Shown in pieces: positions 9,276 to 20,800 of a stretch of 31,451 bases of DNA. Every line of letters starts with the position of its first letter. Position 1 is the first letter of the stretch. The notes beneath the pieces are model-generated. The model saw only the letters and a list, made by a program, of their open reading frames with translations. It was not told the DNA's origin and did no database searches. The DNA is taken from the NCBI RefSeq assembly GCF_000090795.2, contig NW_003546556.1, positions 79,173-110,623 on the forward strand, in the 5' to 3' direction. This DNA comes from Amphimedon queenslandica (taxonomy: Eukaryota > Porifera > Demospongiae > Haplosclerida > Niphatidae). The position numbers were made by a program, and so were the translations under genes.

Positions 9276-10890
9276 TTATACTTGTGGTGGATAGCCAGGC
9301 TGAGCAGGGTATCCCAGCTGAGGTGGATAAGGAGCTTTTTCAACATCATAACCAGCAGCAGGAGGTGGGGGTTGTTGATTATAAGTAGGAGGAGGAGGTG
9401 CAGCAAGATTTGTAGTTGTTACTGTAGCACTAGTAGCACCAGTAGTGACTACTGTAGCACGTCCATTTCTTCTACTATTAGAATTAGCACCAGCAAAACC
9501 CAAACAGCAACTTATAGATATTGGTACAGCAAATATAACAATCAAGCATATGAGAACGGATACAACTATTCCAGCAATGATGCCTGCTTCGTTACTAGTG
9601 CCTCCATTGCTACTGCCAGTACTAGTGGGGCCTAATATATAAGAATATTAGAACTATCAGTTTGTTTTGTTCCATTATTCTGTTACCTTCAGTGCTTGCA
9701 TATCGACAGGTGCTCAGTGTATTTCTTGGTGCAGCTTGACTGGTGTCAAATTCTAAATACCGGTATAAATTATTTCTCTAATCACTGTCAGTATTATATC
9801 AGCAGCTTACCACATCCCAAAGCAACATCTTCACTGTGTCTACAGTTATGATATTGTGAAGAAGGACAAGATTCACAAGTAGCAAGACAAGTGTATGAAC
9901 TACTGCAAGAAACACTGTCCAGCCAAATAGGTTGAGAGCTAGACCCAGCACTAGAAACACAAACAATATGTTAATTGTTTTCACAATAACTGAACTAACA
10001 GGTTTCCACTGTATGAATAGTAATCACTGTATCCTAACTGACGGCAGGCAACTCTAGCATCAGTTGGACCAAAGCTATCATCACATACTGTACCCCACTG
10101 TCCATTACAATATACTTCCAGTCTACCATAACTTGAATAAGTACCTCCTTGTAGACGAATCTGTCCAGAATAAGGATTATTCCAGATTCTTGTAGTATCT
10201 GGCATATTAGCAAAAATTATAAGTATAATTGAGGGACAGCATTGCAATAATAATGGTATGTTGATTCATTAACTTACAGCAAGCTACATAAACATCATAT
10301 GTTGAATAATAATAAGAACAACTGCTTGAAATGGATGTAGTAATAGTACACTGCTGTAGAGTCAAATAGCTACTACTAGAGCAACTAACACCAATAATGG
10401 CAGCACTGCTGTCAGTTCCATAACTATACATAAAAAATGAAAATAGTGAAAAAATCTTAAAATAGCATCAATGTTTATGCTAATGCTGAAAGTGCAATAA
10501 TGCAATCACTCTTGTTGACGCTGAGGTGAACAACAACATTGTCAATAACAGCTTCTTTACCTTGATGTGCTCCCAGTTCTACCATAACTTGATGCTCCAT
10601 TATACCCCAACTGGTTACAAATGACACTAGCTTCAGTGCTACCAAATGAACTATCATAACAAATATTGCCCCATCTGTTTGTACTGTAGGAACTGGTAAA
10701 GTAATAGATTTGAACTATTCCAGCTGTAAAAGTTGATGAGAAAGATCCACTTCTAACAAGTCGAATTGTTCCACGACCTATGATAGTATTGAGTTGAATG
10801 AACAATAACAATATGCAAGAACAACTTACTCTGACAGTGAGCAGTGTAGATCAAACCCAACAGTAGCAACAGGACGCTTAGTAAACCCAT
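9276..10890 (-). CDS. SRCR-1: type I membrane protein, two SRCR domains, PPxY/YPPQ tail
   Basis: The seven exons in transcript order are 10890-10830, 10777-10561, 10423-10278, 10198-10000, 9950-9811, 9752-9687 and 9631-9276, giving 394 aa. The start ([11 protein letters not shown]) gives a 20-residue signal peptide. SRCR domain 1 spans about 21-141 ([20 protein letters not shown]), and domain 2 about 142-254 ([46 protein letters not shown]). A linker with one Cys (NTLSTCRYA) follows. The last exon carries a Thr/Ser/Gly stalk, a membrane helix (about 293-318, ending ISCCLGFAG) and a tail with PPPPTYNQQ (a PPxY motif) and YPPQ/YPAQ repeats. Two-exon SRCR domains with a six-Cys core are typical of group A. 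The tail ends early compared with SRCR-3 and SRCR-4. A ligand cannot be inferred. An adhesion or immune-receptor role is only suggested by the family. Confidence 0.85.
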
Positions 10891-11197
10891 TATTCTTCAC
10901 ACAAGATGCTCCACACAGCAGTTACAAACCAGTCACTGGTGCATATATATATAGAGCTTATAATGAAGGTGAAACACAAATTTATAGGCCAGTACATGGC
11001 ATGAGCCATCAATTGGTAGCAATTCTGAGAGCAATAAAGACTTGGTTCTCTTTAAGTACTTTAAAACTTTAAAAATTTTATAATAATAATAATAATAACA
11101 AGAGCTGATAATAAAGCAATAAGAAAATACAATGAGTTATAGCTTGTGGCCTAAGTTCTACTAACAAGGCAATAGTACAATTATAGTAATAATTATA
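10891..11197. other. intergenic region SRCR-2 / SRCR-1
   Basis: This 307-bp spacer holds the SRCR-1 promoter on its left side and the SRCR-2 3' UTR on its right. It contains an (ATA)n run near 11080-11097 and no gene. Confidence 0.5.
10944..10953 (-). promoter_or_regulatory. TATA-like element upstream of SRCR-1
   Basis: On the minus strand an alternating TATATATATA lies about 55 bp upstream of the SRCR-1 start codon. That fits a TATA box with a short 5' UTR. The evidence is position and composition only. Confidence 0.35.
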
Positions 11198-13247
11198 TTA
11201 ATATTTTGCTGCTGGATAAGCTGGTGGGGGAGAATTATATCCATGTTGAGGTGGTTCAGCTTCATATCCTTGTGGAGGATAAGCATATCCTTGAGGAGGA
11301 TACCCCTCCTGTGGTGGGTAGCCAGCCTGAGCAGGGTATCCCTGCTGAGGGGGATAAGGAGCTACTGCTGGTGGTGGTTGCTGATTATAAGCAGGAGGAG
11401 GAGGTGGTGCAGTTGCATTAGCACTAGTAGCTACTGTGACATTAGTAATCTGTCCAGCAGTAGCACTATATCTAATAGCCGAAAAGCGACATATTAAGCA
11501 TAATATTGTTATCATCATCATAAGGACACCACAACTTAATATGATGAATGCTGCAGTTGTTCCTCCAATGATAGCTGCTGTCCTTCCATTAGACCTGTTA
11601 GTCCTGGGGCTGCTAGTGGAAGTACTGGTGGGGCTATGGGTATAAGATGTGGTGGTGCTATGGGTATAAAATGTGGTGGTGCTAGTGGAAGTATAAGTAG
11701 TAGAACTGGAACCTATTAAAGATAATAGAAATTACTTTATTTTATTGCATGCTTTGAGAATCAGCATCAGACATTAGGTCAATTACATTGCAAAGCAATC
11801 AATAGATATACCATTTAATTGATATGTGCTATTATAACACATTTATGATACATTTCATGCTTTAAAGTTACCCAAGTGATACAACATACTTATTACTCAA
11901 ACATTCTATTTACACAGCTACAGTTTATTTGAAATTGTCAATTGCTATGATACTATTATCTATTAATAGATCTATTACCCCATCTATTGTCAGCATATCG
12001 ACAGGTACTTAATGTATTTCTTGATGTTAATTGAAAGCTGTCAAATTCTAAAAATATCAAATTAAATACTCAAATAAAGATGAAGAAGCTTACCACATCC
12101 CAAAGCAACATCTTCATTGTGTCTACAGTTATGATATTCTGAAGAAGGACAAGATTCACAAGTAGCAAGACAACTGTATGAACTGCTGCAATAAACACTG
12201 TCCAGCCAAATAGGTTGAGAGCTAGACCCAGCACTAGAAACACAAACAATATTTTAAATGCATTGTTTTCACAATAACTGAACTAACAGGTTTCCAGTAT
12301 ATGTACTGTAATCACTGTATCCTAACTGACGGCAGGCAACTCTAGCATCAGTTGAACCAAAAGTATCATCACATACTGTACCCCACTGTCCATTACAATA
12401 TACTTCCAGTCTACCATAACTTGAATAATTACCTCCTACTAGATGAATCTGTCCAGAATAAGGATTATTCCAGATTCTAGTAGTATCTGTATGATAACAA
12501 CAGTTATAATAAGTATGATTGAGGTACATGGTATGCTAATTCATTAGATTTATTATAACTTACAGCAAACTACATAAGCATCATATGAATCAAGAGAGCA
12601 AGTGCTTGAAATGAATGTAGTAAGAGTACACTGCTGTAGAGTTAAGTAGTTACTGCTAGAACAACTGACATCATCAAGAAGGGTAGCATTAAAGTCAGTT
12701 CCATAGCTATAGAAGAACATTGAACTTTTATCTTAATTAAATTAAGATAGTGTCGGTATCTAATGCTGAAAGTGCAATCATTAATTAAATTTGAAGCTGC
12801 ACTAGCAGCACTATACACGATGAGGGTATTTTAGTGACCTTATTTTTGGATAAATAATGAACAATTCAGCAAAAAATATTTTGAAGCATACACATATAAT
12901 CCATTATCAGTTATAACAACAGCTTTACCTTGATGTGCTACCAGCTCTACCATAGGTTGCAGCTCCATTATACCCCAACTGGTTACAAATGAAATATCAT
13001 CACAAATATTGCCCCATCTGTTTGCAGAGGAGGTACTGGTAAAGTAATAGATCTGAACTATCCCAGCTGTATAAAATGGTGAGAAAAATTCATTTCTGAC
13101 TAGTCGAACAGTTCCACGATCTACAATTATGTTTTGTATAAGATTAAGTAATAATAATGACAGCAACAACAAGTTAAATAACTTACTTTGACAGTGAGCA
13201 GTGTAGATTAAACCTATCAGTAGCAACAGGACACTTAGTAAGCCCAT
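11198..13247 (-). pseudogene. SRCR-2: two-SRCR membrane protein gene broken by a 25-nt deletion in SRCR domain 1
   Basis: Exons in transcript order are 13247-13187, 13120-12929, 12706-12564, 12486-12288, 12233-12094, 12047-11979 and 11712-11198. All splice sites are intact, but exon 2 is 192 nt where SRCR-1, -3, -4, -5 and -7 have 217. The missing 25 nt encode most of GSTEASVI between NICDDISF and CNQLGY. The frame shifts after 'DDISF', and after splicing a stop appears early in exon 3 (12642-12644). Summed coding length is not a multiple of three, unlike the seven other copies. The stretch from exon 4 onward (SRCR 2, linker, membrane exon) is undamaged. Its membrane exon is the most diverged: a long Ser/Thr stalk with repeated TTTxYTHS, a helix rich in Met and Ile, no CCCLGVG motif, and a tail with [10 protein letters not shown] and YPPQ repeats. 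Exons 2-3 together are phase 1-1, so skipping both would restore a 327-aa one-SRCR protein. Confidence 0.85.
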
Positions 13248-13326
13248 TATTCTTCACAGAGGACAGGAGCTATCCACTAGTCACAGTACAATTATGAATG
13301 AATGTCACACACACAATCATAAGAAG

Positions 13327-13334
13327 TTTATAAA
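13327..13334 (-). promoter_or_regulatory. TATA-like element upstream of SRCR-2
   Basis: TTTATAAA lies about 80 bp upstream of the SRCR-2 start codon. It overlaps a TAAACAGGAT motif that recurs at 13965 and 17661. Confidence 0.3.
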
Positions 13335-13554
13335 CAGGATGTGCTGGAAGCCTTGTATTAAGCTGATTCTGCAAAGGCCAGTAGTCTAGACACTTAACTA
13401 CTGACTGACTCTGCAGAGCAATGGTAGATCTATTATCAATAGTCAAACTTTTATGAATGGAATTAAAGTACATGCAGAAACAGTAAATATCTTGTGCAAT
13501 ATACATTCTACTAAAAATAATTATACAAAGACACACATTTAGTCAAAGTATTCT

Positions 13555-13900
13555 ATGCTGGTGGAGAGCTTTGTGGTGGTTAAACATATTCCTTTGGAGG
13601 ATATCAGGCTGAACAGGATATCCCTGCTGAGTTTGATAAGGAGCTACTGCTGGCGGTGGTTGCTGATTATAAGCAGGAGGTGGTGCTGTTGCATTGCTAG
13701 TAGTAACTGTAGTACTAGTAGCACCAGCAGTTACTATACTTTATCATGTCTACTCTTATTCCTCCTACCAAGTGGAGTAGCAGAAAAATGAAAATAGCAA
13801 CACATACAAACTATACATACAGCATGCTGTGTATCATGCAGGATAATTTCCAAACCCCTGCAAATACTCCTCCAATGATATTTCCTGCAATATCTGCAAA
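13555..13900 (-). pseudogene. orphan decayed tail/membrane exon of a lost SRCR gene
   Basis: Read on the minus strand, 13736-13600 closely matches the SRCR-5 tail exon at 21690-21530: a Thr/Val/Ser stretch, [17 protein letters not shown], a [12 protein letters not shown] run, then decay. Frameshifts follow in the YPPQ repeats, and the segment corresponding to the membrane helix (13745-13900) has lost its frame, keeping only fragments such as the IIGGV-coding ccaatgat match. No SRCR exons accompany it. It occupies the unusually long gap (925 bp versus about 275-470 elsewhere) between SRCR-2 and SRCR-3, so it is likely the remnant of a deleted array member. Confidence 0.75.
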
Positions 13901-13964
13901 TACCATGATCAAAGACAGCAGTTACATAAACTGAAAGTGACCACACATGCAAGTACTTCATTAG

Positions 13965-13987
13965 TAAACAGGATGCAGACTAGAAGC
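13965..13987. repeat. 23-bp motif shared with 17661-17683
   Basis: The string beginning TAAACAGGATGCAGACTAG occurs identically at 13965 and 17661. Its first ten bases also occur at 13331 upstream of SRCR-2. Each lies in an intergenic region 3' of an SRCR tail exon, consistent with a shared duplicated segment or promoter remnant. Confidence 0.6.
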
Positions 13988-14172
13988 CAGTAATACCAGC
14001 CAATCTACAGCAATTTGGTCATGCCAAAGCACTTCAAAAGGTAAAATTACATTTAAAATGATAATAACAATAATAAAGGGAAAATACATAACTATATTAA
14101 GTCAGCTACAGTTTGAGTACACTATTTTCTACTAACAAAGCATACTGACAATAAGCTAATGACAGTATGATA

Positions 14173-17100
14173 CTAATATTGTGCTGCTGGATAAGCTGGT
14201 GGAGGATAATTATATCCTTGTTGAGGTGGATAGCCAGGCTGAGCTTCATATCCTTGTGGAGGATAAGCATATCCTTGAGGAGGATACCCCTCCTGTGGAG
14301 GGTAGCCAGGCTGAGCAGGATATCCCTGCTGAGGTGGATAAGGAGCATTTTCAGCATCATAACCAGCAGCAGGATAAGCTACAGGAGGTGGTGGTTGTTG
14401 ATTGTAAGCAGGAGGAGGAGGTGCAGCAACATTAGTTAATGTAGCACTAGTAGCAGTAGTAGCACCAGTAGTTACAACTGTAGCACGTCCACTCTTTCCA
14501 CCACGAGCAGCAGCACCAATTCCAACACCCAAACAGCAACAGACACATATTGGTATTGTTATTATGAGGATGCAAAATATGACAAATGATGCAACTACTC
14601 CTCCAATGATACCACCGATTCCTGAAGTATCAGTTGTAGTCGTGGGGGTACTAGTGGTGACTGGAGTGTTAGTGGAGGATGCAGGAGAGTCTATTGAAAG
14701 TAATAGAATCATGAGTTTATTACCTATAGACTTATTGGCATCAGACATCAGGTCAAAATACAATTAATTTGTGTGACAATAAACCTGTAGCCCATGGTTT
14801 TTTCAAAAAAATGGATCCAAATTCACTTCAATTTTATTACATTTTCTGATGCATATTGATGTCATTATGCTGTGGAGAAAGTTTGAGTCAATTCCAGCTT
14901 CAATTATTCAAGTTACAGCCATTTTAAAACTTATGCCAAAATTCTGAAAAATACCCAAGGCTTTAGCCCATGGTTTTTTTCCAAAAAATGGCTCTGAAAT
15001 CACCCCAAATTTTTATTACATTTTTTGATACATATTGATGTCCTTATGCTGTGTAAAAATTTTAATGGATTCCAACAAATATCTTTCAAGTTATCAGCAT
15101 TTTGAAAAAGCATATGCATCAGAAAATGTAATTAAATTGAGAAATTTTCTACTTGTCAATTTTTGTGAAATTTTACAAAAATCCTTGTACTATAGTACAG
15201 TGACTTTTGTCCGATTTTGGAGCAAATTAAAAAAATCATAGAAAATCCAAACTTGATTGGAATCAGCTCAAACTTTCCACACAACATAAGTACATATATA
15301 TGCATCAGAAAATGTAATAAAATTGAGGAATTTTTTACTTGTCAATTTTTGTGAAATTTTACAAAAACCCCTGTACTATAGTACAAGGACCTTTGTCCGA
15401 TTTTTGAGCAACTTTAAAAAATCATAGAAAATCCAAACATGATCGGAATCAGCTCAAACTTTCTACACAACATAAGTACATCTATATCCATTAGAAAAAG
15501 AAATAAAATTGAAGAATTTTCTACTTGTCAATTTTTGTGAAATTTTACAAAAATCCCTGTACTATTATAGTACAAGGACCTTTGTCTGATTTTTGAGCAA
15601 CTTTAAAAAATCATAGAAAATTCAAACTTGATCAGAATCAGCTCAAACTTTCCACACAACATAGGTACATCTATATTCATCAGAAAATGTAATAAAATTG
15701 AGGAATTTTTTACTTGTCAATCTCTGTGAAATTTTACAAAAATCCCTGTACTATAGTACAAGGACTTTTGTTGGGAATTTTAGGAAATTAAGGAAATTGC
15801 ATACTTTCATAGGAAGTATACAACACAGAATACTTCATATGAAATTTTTGTCACTAATACTATCAGTACATTCAATCACTCTTACTATATCGACAGGACC
15901 CTATTGTGTTACTTGGAGGAGTTCGAGAGGTGTCAAATTCTAAAAATATTAAATTAATTATTACACAGTCGATCATTAATAAAGGAGCTGACCACATGCA
16001 ACTGCAATATCTTCACTATGACTACAGTCATGATATTGTAAAGATGGACAAGATTCACAAGAAGAAAGGCAACTGTATGAACTGCTGCAATAAACCCTGT
16101 CCAGCCAAATAGGTTGAGAGCTAGACCCAGCACTGTAGATAAGGAGTAAGGTTATTTTAATAATTTAAATACTCAGTACTAACGACGAGGCTCCAGAATG
16201 ATAAGTAGTGTAATCACTGTATCCTAACTGACGGCAGGCAACTCTAGCATCAATTGCATCAAAAGTATCATCACAAACTGTACCCCACTGTCCATTACAA
16301 TATACTTCCAGTCTACCATAACTTGTGTAGATCCCTCCTACTAGACGAATCTGTCCAGCATAAGGATTATTCCATATTCTAGTAGTATCTGTATACATGA
16401 TAAAGATTGTTATTATTATTATAATTGTGATGATAATAATATGAATGGTGCAACTTGCACTGAATCCGAAACAACTCACTTATGCTGTTCAGATGGACAA
16501 AACTTCACTTTCAAATTATCGACAAAATGTCATTGTGATAAATTCAAAAAGGATATGTTTGTCAATCACTATCTTGAGTTTGTTTTCAATAACTGAGGCA
16601 TGCTAAAATCTAAATTTTGCTTCTCTACAGCAATTTTGTTCCTTAAAAGTTGCATTTATTAATGTTTACAATTTGCTCAGTAAGTTAATACTTCTACTGT
16701 AATAATTATTTAAGATACATAACAGTATGCCAAATGAACTTACAGCAAACTACATAAGCATCATATGAATCAAGAAAGCAAGTGCTTGAAATGGATGTAG
16801 TAAGAGTACACTGCTGTAGAGTTAAGTAGTTACTGCTAGAACAACTGACATCATCAAGAAGGGTAGCATTAAAGTCAGTTCCATAGCTATAAACCAGCAA
16901 AATAACAATTACAACAATTAAATTCTTTTATCTACACATATAAACTTTGTAATGCCTCTTAATTAAGATCATGCATAAATGTTTGAGGATACATTGGGAT
17001 AATCACCCTATATTTTAGATGAACAATTCAATATTCAAAACACACACACATCAGTATAATAATAAGAGCTTTTACATTGTTGTGCTCCCAGTTCTACCGT

Positions 17101-17411
17101 AGGTTGATACTCCATTATACCCCAACTGGTTACAAATGACATTAGCTTCAGTGATACCAAATGAAGTATCATCACAAATATTGCCCCATCTGTTTGCAGA
17201 GGAGGTACTGGTAAAGTAATAGATCTGAACTATCCCAGATGAATAGATGTATGAAAAAACTCCATTTCTAACTAGTCGAACAGTTCCACTTCCTATTTTG
17301 TGTGCAAAAAGTAAAAGCATATATTATCATGTAGTGCAAGAATAGCTCACTTTGACAGTGAGCAGTGTAGATCAAACCCAACAGTAGCAACAGGACGCTT
17401 AGTAAGCTCAT
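14173..17411 (-). CDS. SRCR-3: type I membrane protein, two SRCR domains, PPxY/YPPQ tail
   Basis: Exons in transcript order are 17411-17351, 17292-17076, 16886-16744, 16388-16184, 16132-15993, 15939-15886 and 14690-14173, giving 445 aa. The start is [12 protein letters not shown] 1 has NICDDTSF and [10 protein letters not shown]. Exon 4 carries a six-nt extension (YHSGAS) shared only with SRCR-5 and SRCR-8 in length. Exon 6 is short (18 residues) because its donor is TAT A|GTAAGA. The tail exon has a Thr/Pro stalk, helix [33 protein letters not shown] (likely palmitoylated Cys, inference), then PPPPAYNQQ (PPxY) and many YPPQ/YPAQ repeats ending [10 protein letters not shown]. Its 1195-bp sixth intron holds a long repeat array (14790-15790). 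The tail exon and its 3' flank closely match SRCR-4, and exon 5 and intron 5 match SRCR-5. Confidence 0.86.
14790..15790. repeat. tandem array of the ~187-bp dispersed repeat in SRCR-3 intron 6
   Basis: Two older units (14790-15060) show CCCATGGTTTTTT and TTTCTGATGCATATTGATGTC motifs. They are followed by at least three close copies spaced about 186 and 189 bp (marker AGCTCAAACTTTC at 15265, 15451 and 15640). Each close copy contains TCAGAAAATGTAATAAAATTGA or similar and CCTGTACTATAGTACAAGGAC. The half CTGTACTA is mirrored to form the palindrome CTGTACTATAGTACAG in the best copies. There is no coding capacity. Confidence 0.88.
16389..16743 (-). other. intron 3 of SRCR-3, nothing recognised
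   Basis: This 355-bp AT-rich intron contains ATT and ATA runs near the acceptor side of exon 4. No transposon ends or reading frame could be supported. Confidence 0.5.
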
Positions 17412-17878
17412 TGTTCACACAAGACTGAAATAGCAGCAGTTAATGTCAGTGAGTAGCTACAAGAGCTCTAAAGTTAAAAGTTGTGTGTAGTTGCTTTGAA
17501 TTTGCAGCAACTTGCCTGGTCACGCCCTCTCTTCAAACTATGATTGCAATTAAACTTTACATTCATGCCTTCAAGTTGAAAGCAAGTTGTGGTCATTAAA
17601 CTTTCGGGTCAACTATGCAGGGATATTCCCCAGGGTCAACATGATGAATTGTTGCACTCATAAACAGGATGCAGACTAGAAGCTACCGATCTGCTTAAAA
17701 ATTAGTTACTTTGAAAAGAATAAAAATTTGGTCATTACAAATCACTTAAATAGTCACGATAACAACTAACAACCATACAAAGGGAAAATACATAACTAAA
17801 CTAAGACGATCAGCTACAGTTTGAGTATACTTTGTTCTACTAACAAAGCATACAAAATTAGTTAATGACAGTATAATA
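17412..17878. other. intergenic region SRCR-4 / SRCR-3
   Basis: The right side (from about 17810) matches 14100-14172 almost base for base (TCAGCTACAGTTTGAGTA, CTACTAACAAAGCATAC), so SRCR-3 and SRCR-4 share a 3' UTR. The left side should hold the SRCR-3 promoter. I found no clear TATA box. Confidence 0.6.
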
Positions 17879-20800
17879 TTATTGAGCTGGATAAGCTGGT
17901 GGAGGATAATTATATCCTTGTTGAGGTGGATAGCCAGGCTGAGCTTCATATCCTTGTGGAGGATAAGCATATCCTTGAGGAGGATACCCCTCCTGTGGTG
18001 GATAGCCAGGCTGAGCAGGGTATCCCTGCTGAGGTGGATAAGGAGCTTTTTCTGCATCATAACCAGCAGCAGGATAAGCTGCAGGATAAGCAGCAGGAGG
18101 TGGTGGCTGTTGCTCATAAGCAGGAGGAGGAGGTGCAGTAAGATTACTAGTATTAGTAGTAGTTACTGTAGCACTAGTAGCAGTAGTAGTACCAGCAGTT
18201 ACTACTGTAGCACGTCCACTCCTTCCACCACGAGCAGCAGCACCAATTCCAACACCCAAACAGCAACATATACATATTGGTATTGATATTATGAGGACAC
18301 AGCATATGACAAAAGCTGCAATCACTCCTCCAATGATCCCTCCTATGTTAGCTATTAATTTAAAATAAATAATAATAATCTGCTACAACTTTATTTCATT
18401 TCGCTACCTGAGGAGTCAGCATATCGACAGGTACTTAGTGTATTAGTTGAATCAGTTCGAGAGGTGTCAAATTCTAAAATGGTTATGTAATCACTTTTTA
18501 CATGTAGCATAGAGCAACAGCTTACCACATCCCAAAGCAACATCTTCACTGTGTGTGCAGTCATGATATTCTGAAGAGGGACAAGATTCACAATAGGCAA
18601 GACAACTGTCTGAACTGCTGCAATAAACCCTGTCCAGCCAAATAGGTTGAGAGCTAGACCCAGCACTAGAAACACAAACAATATTTTTAAATGCATTGTT
18701 TTCACAATAACTGAACTAACAGGTTTCCACTGTATGAATTGTAATCACTGTATCCTAACTGACGGCAGGCAACTCTAGCATCAGTGAAACCAAAAGTATC
18801 ATCACATACTGTACCCCACTGTCCATTACAATATACTTCCAGTCTACCATAACTTGAATAAGTACTTCCTTGTAGACGAATCTGTCCAGAATAAGGATTA
18901 TTCCAGATTCTAGTTGTATCTGTACAATGTAACATAATAATAATAATACCATTAAATCTATTAACTATTATATAACTTACGGCAAGCTACATAAGCATCA
19001 TATGAAGTACGAAGAGAGCAAGAGCTTAAAGTTGAAATAGATGTAGAAAGAGTACACTGCTGTAGAGTTAAATAGTTACTATTCGAGCAACTAACATCAT
19101 CAATAATGGTAGCACTGCTGTCAGTTCCATAACTATATGATATGATAATTATACATTTGATTTACATAGAATGTGTCACAATGGAAGTGACTGTAAAGCC
19201 AGGCATACACTAGGCAACATGTTGCTGGCAACATTTGTGGTTACTTTGATCTTGTAAGCAACATGTTGCCAGAAATAGAACAGCCTTCTATTTCTGGCAA
19301 CATGTTGCTTAAAGCCCACCATCCACTATTCAACTTTGGCCACGTTTACACAGCAACGAAAACGATGCAATCCGTATAGTTTTGTGCCTGTTTTATGCTT
19401 CTGTTTACACAGGAACGAATGAAAACGTGATAAAATCTTGATAGAACTCTATGGAAACGAAAACGGTGTTCAAAGTGGATACTTTTAAAACGATGCGTTT
19501 TGCGTTGCTGTGTAAATGTAGCCTTTGTTGAAAGCAACTTTGTGGTTACTTTGATCTTATGGCAACTCTGTTGCCTGAAATAGAACTCAGTTCTATTTCA
19601 GGCAACAGAGTTGACAGCACATCAAAGTAACCACAAAGTTGCTTTCAACAAAGTTGAATAGTGGATGGTGGGCATAAAAGATCAAAGTAACCCCAGATGT
19701 TGCAAGCAACATGTTGCCTAGTGTATGTAGAAGAGTTGGAAATTTTCAACTCATTATAAAAATGAATTTTGGGTAAATTTTAAAATTCATAAAAAATCTA
19801 ATTTTCATTGAAATGAGCTCAAACTCAATACACAAGACAAGTACATGTATATGCATCAGAAAAAAATTATATAAAGAATTCTAGTCTTTTCATTTATGTG
19901 GCCCGTGACAATCCACTGACAAGAAGCTGCATGAGTACTAGTACCAAGAGTACAATAATATGTACTCTGGTACTAATATGCCAATATCCTGTGGAAACCC
20001 TGTTAACCCATACATCTTTAATTGTGTAATATATGCATGGGCATAGCTCTTAATTAGGTTGATGGACTAATAACTCCATTTTTGGACAAGAATTCAAATA
20101 ATTAAGTGACAAATGTAAACATTTTCAATAAGGAAATTGCATCACAGTATAATTATGAATTAAAATTCTCCACAAAATATTCCATGCATACCTTGATGTG
20201 CTACCATCTCTACCATAACTTGATGCTCCATTATACCCCAACTGGTTACAAATGACACTAGCTTCAGTGCTACCAAATGAACTATCATAACAAATATTGC
20301 CCCATCTGTTTGTACTGGAGGAGCTGGTGAAGTAATAGATTTGAACTATTCCAGCTGAATAAGATGATGAGAAAGTTCCACTTCTAACAAGTCGAACAGT
20401 TCCACGGTCTATTAAACAAATTAAGAAATTGTCAAGTTCAAAAGAAACATGTAAAAATAAACAGAACTATTTACATAGCAACTGACATGTTAACCCAACA
20501 AGTATGTAGATCAAATTAAGCCATACAGTCAGCAGAAATGTTAGACAATATATTTGGCATTTTATACCATTTAAGGTGGGTTCTTGATATGACACATTGT
20601 TTTTCATGCTCTAGCGTCACGACTGGAAGTGCTATATGAACCAATGGGAGCATGCGTCAATGTGTCAGAATAGAAATGTTTTCTAATGTGACACATGCTC
20701 CCATTGGTTTATGGCAGCACTTCCGGTCGTGATGGACGTGCATGCGTGATATTGAGAACCCACCTTTAGACCGTAAATGTCAAAATTTGGCAGAATGAAT

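Noticed and set aside
12840..13247. A 135-residue unspliced SRCR-2 frame running through intron 1
   Set aside because: The intron happens to be open, but all paralogues splice it. The C-terminal half is the frameshifted product of the 25-nt deletion.
14167..18286. Long plus-strand open frames opposite the YPPQ tail exons ([16 protein letters not shown] products)
   Set aside because: They are antisense shadows of repetitive Pro/Tyr/Gln codons. They recur wherever the tail repeat occurs and have no splice context or family resemblance.
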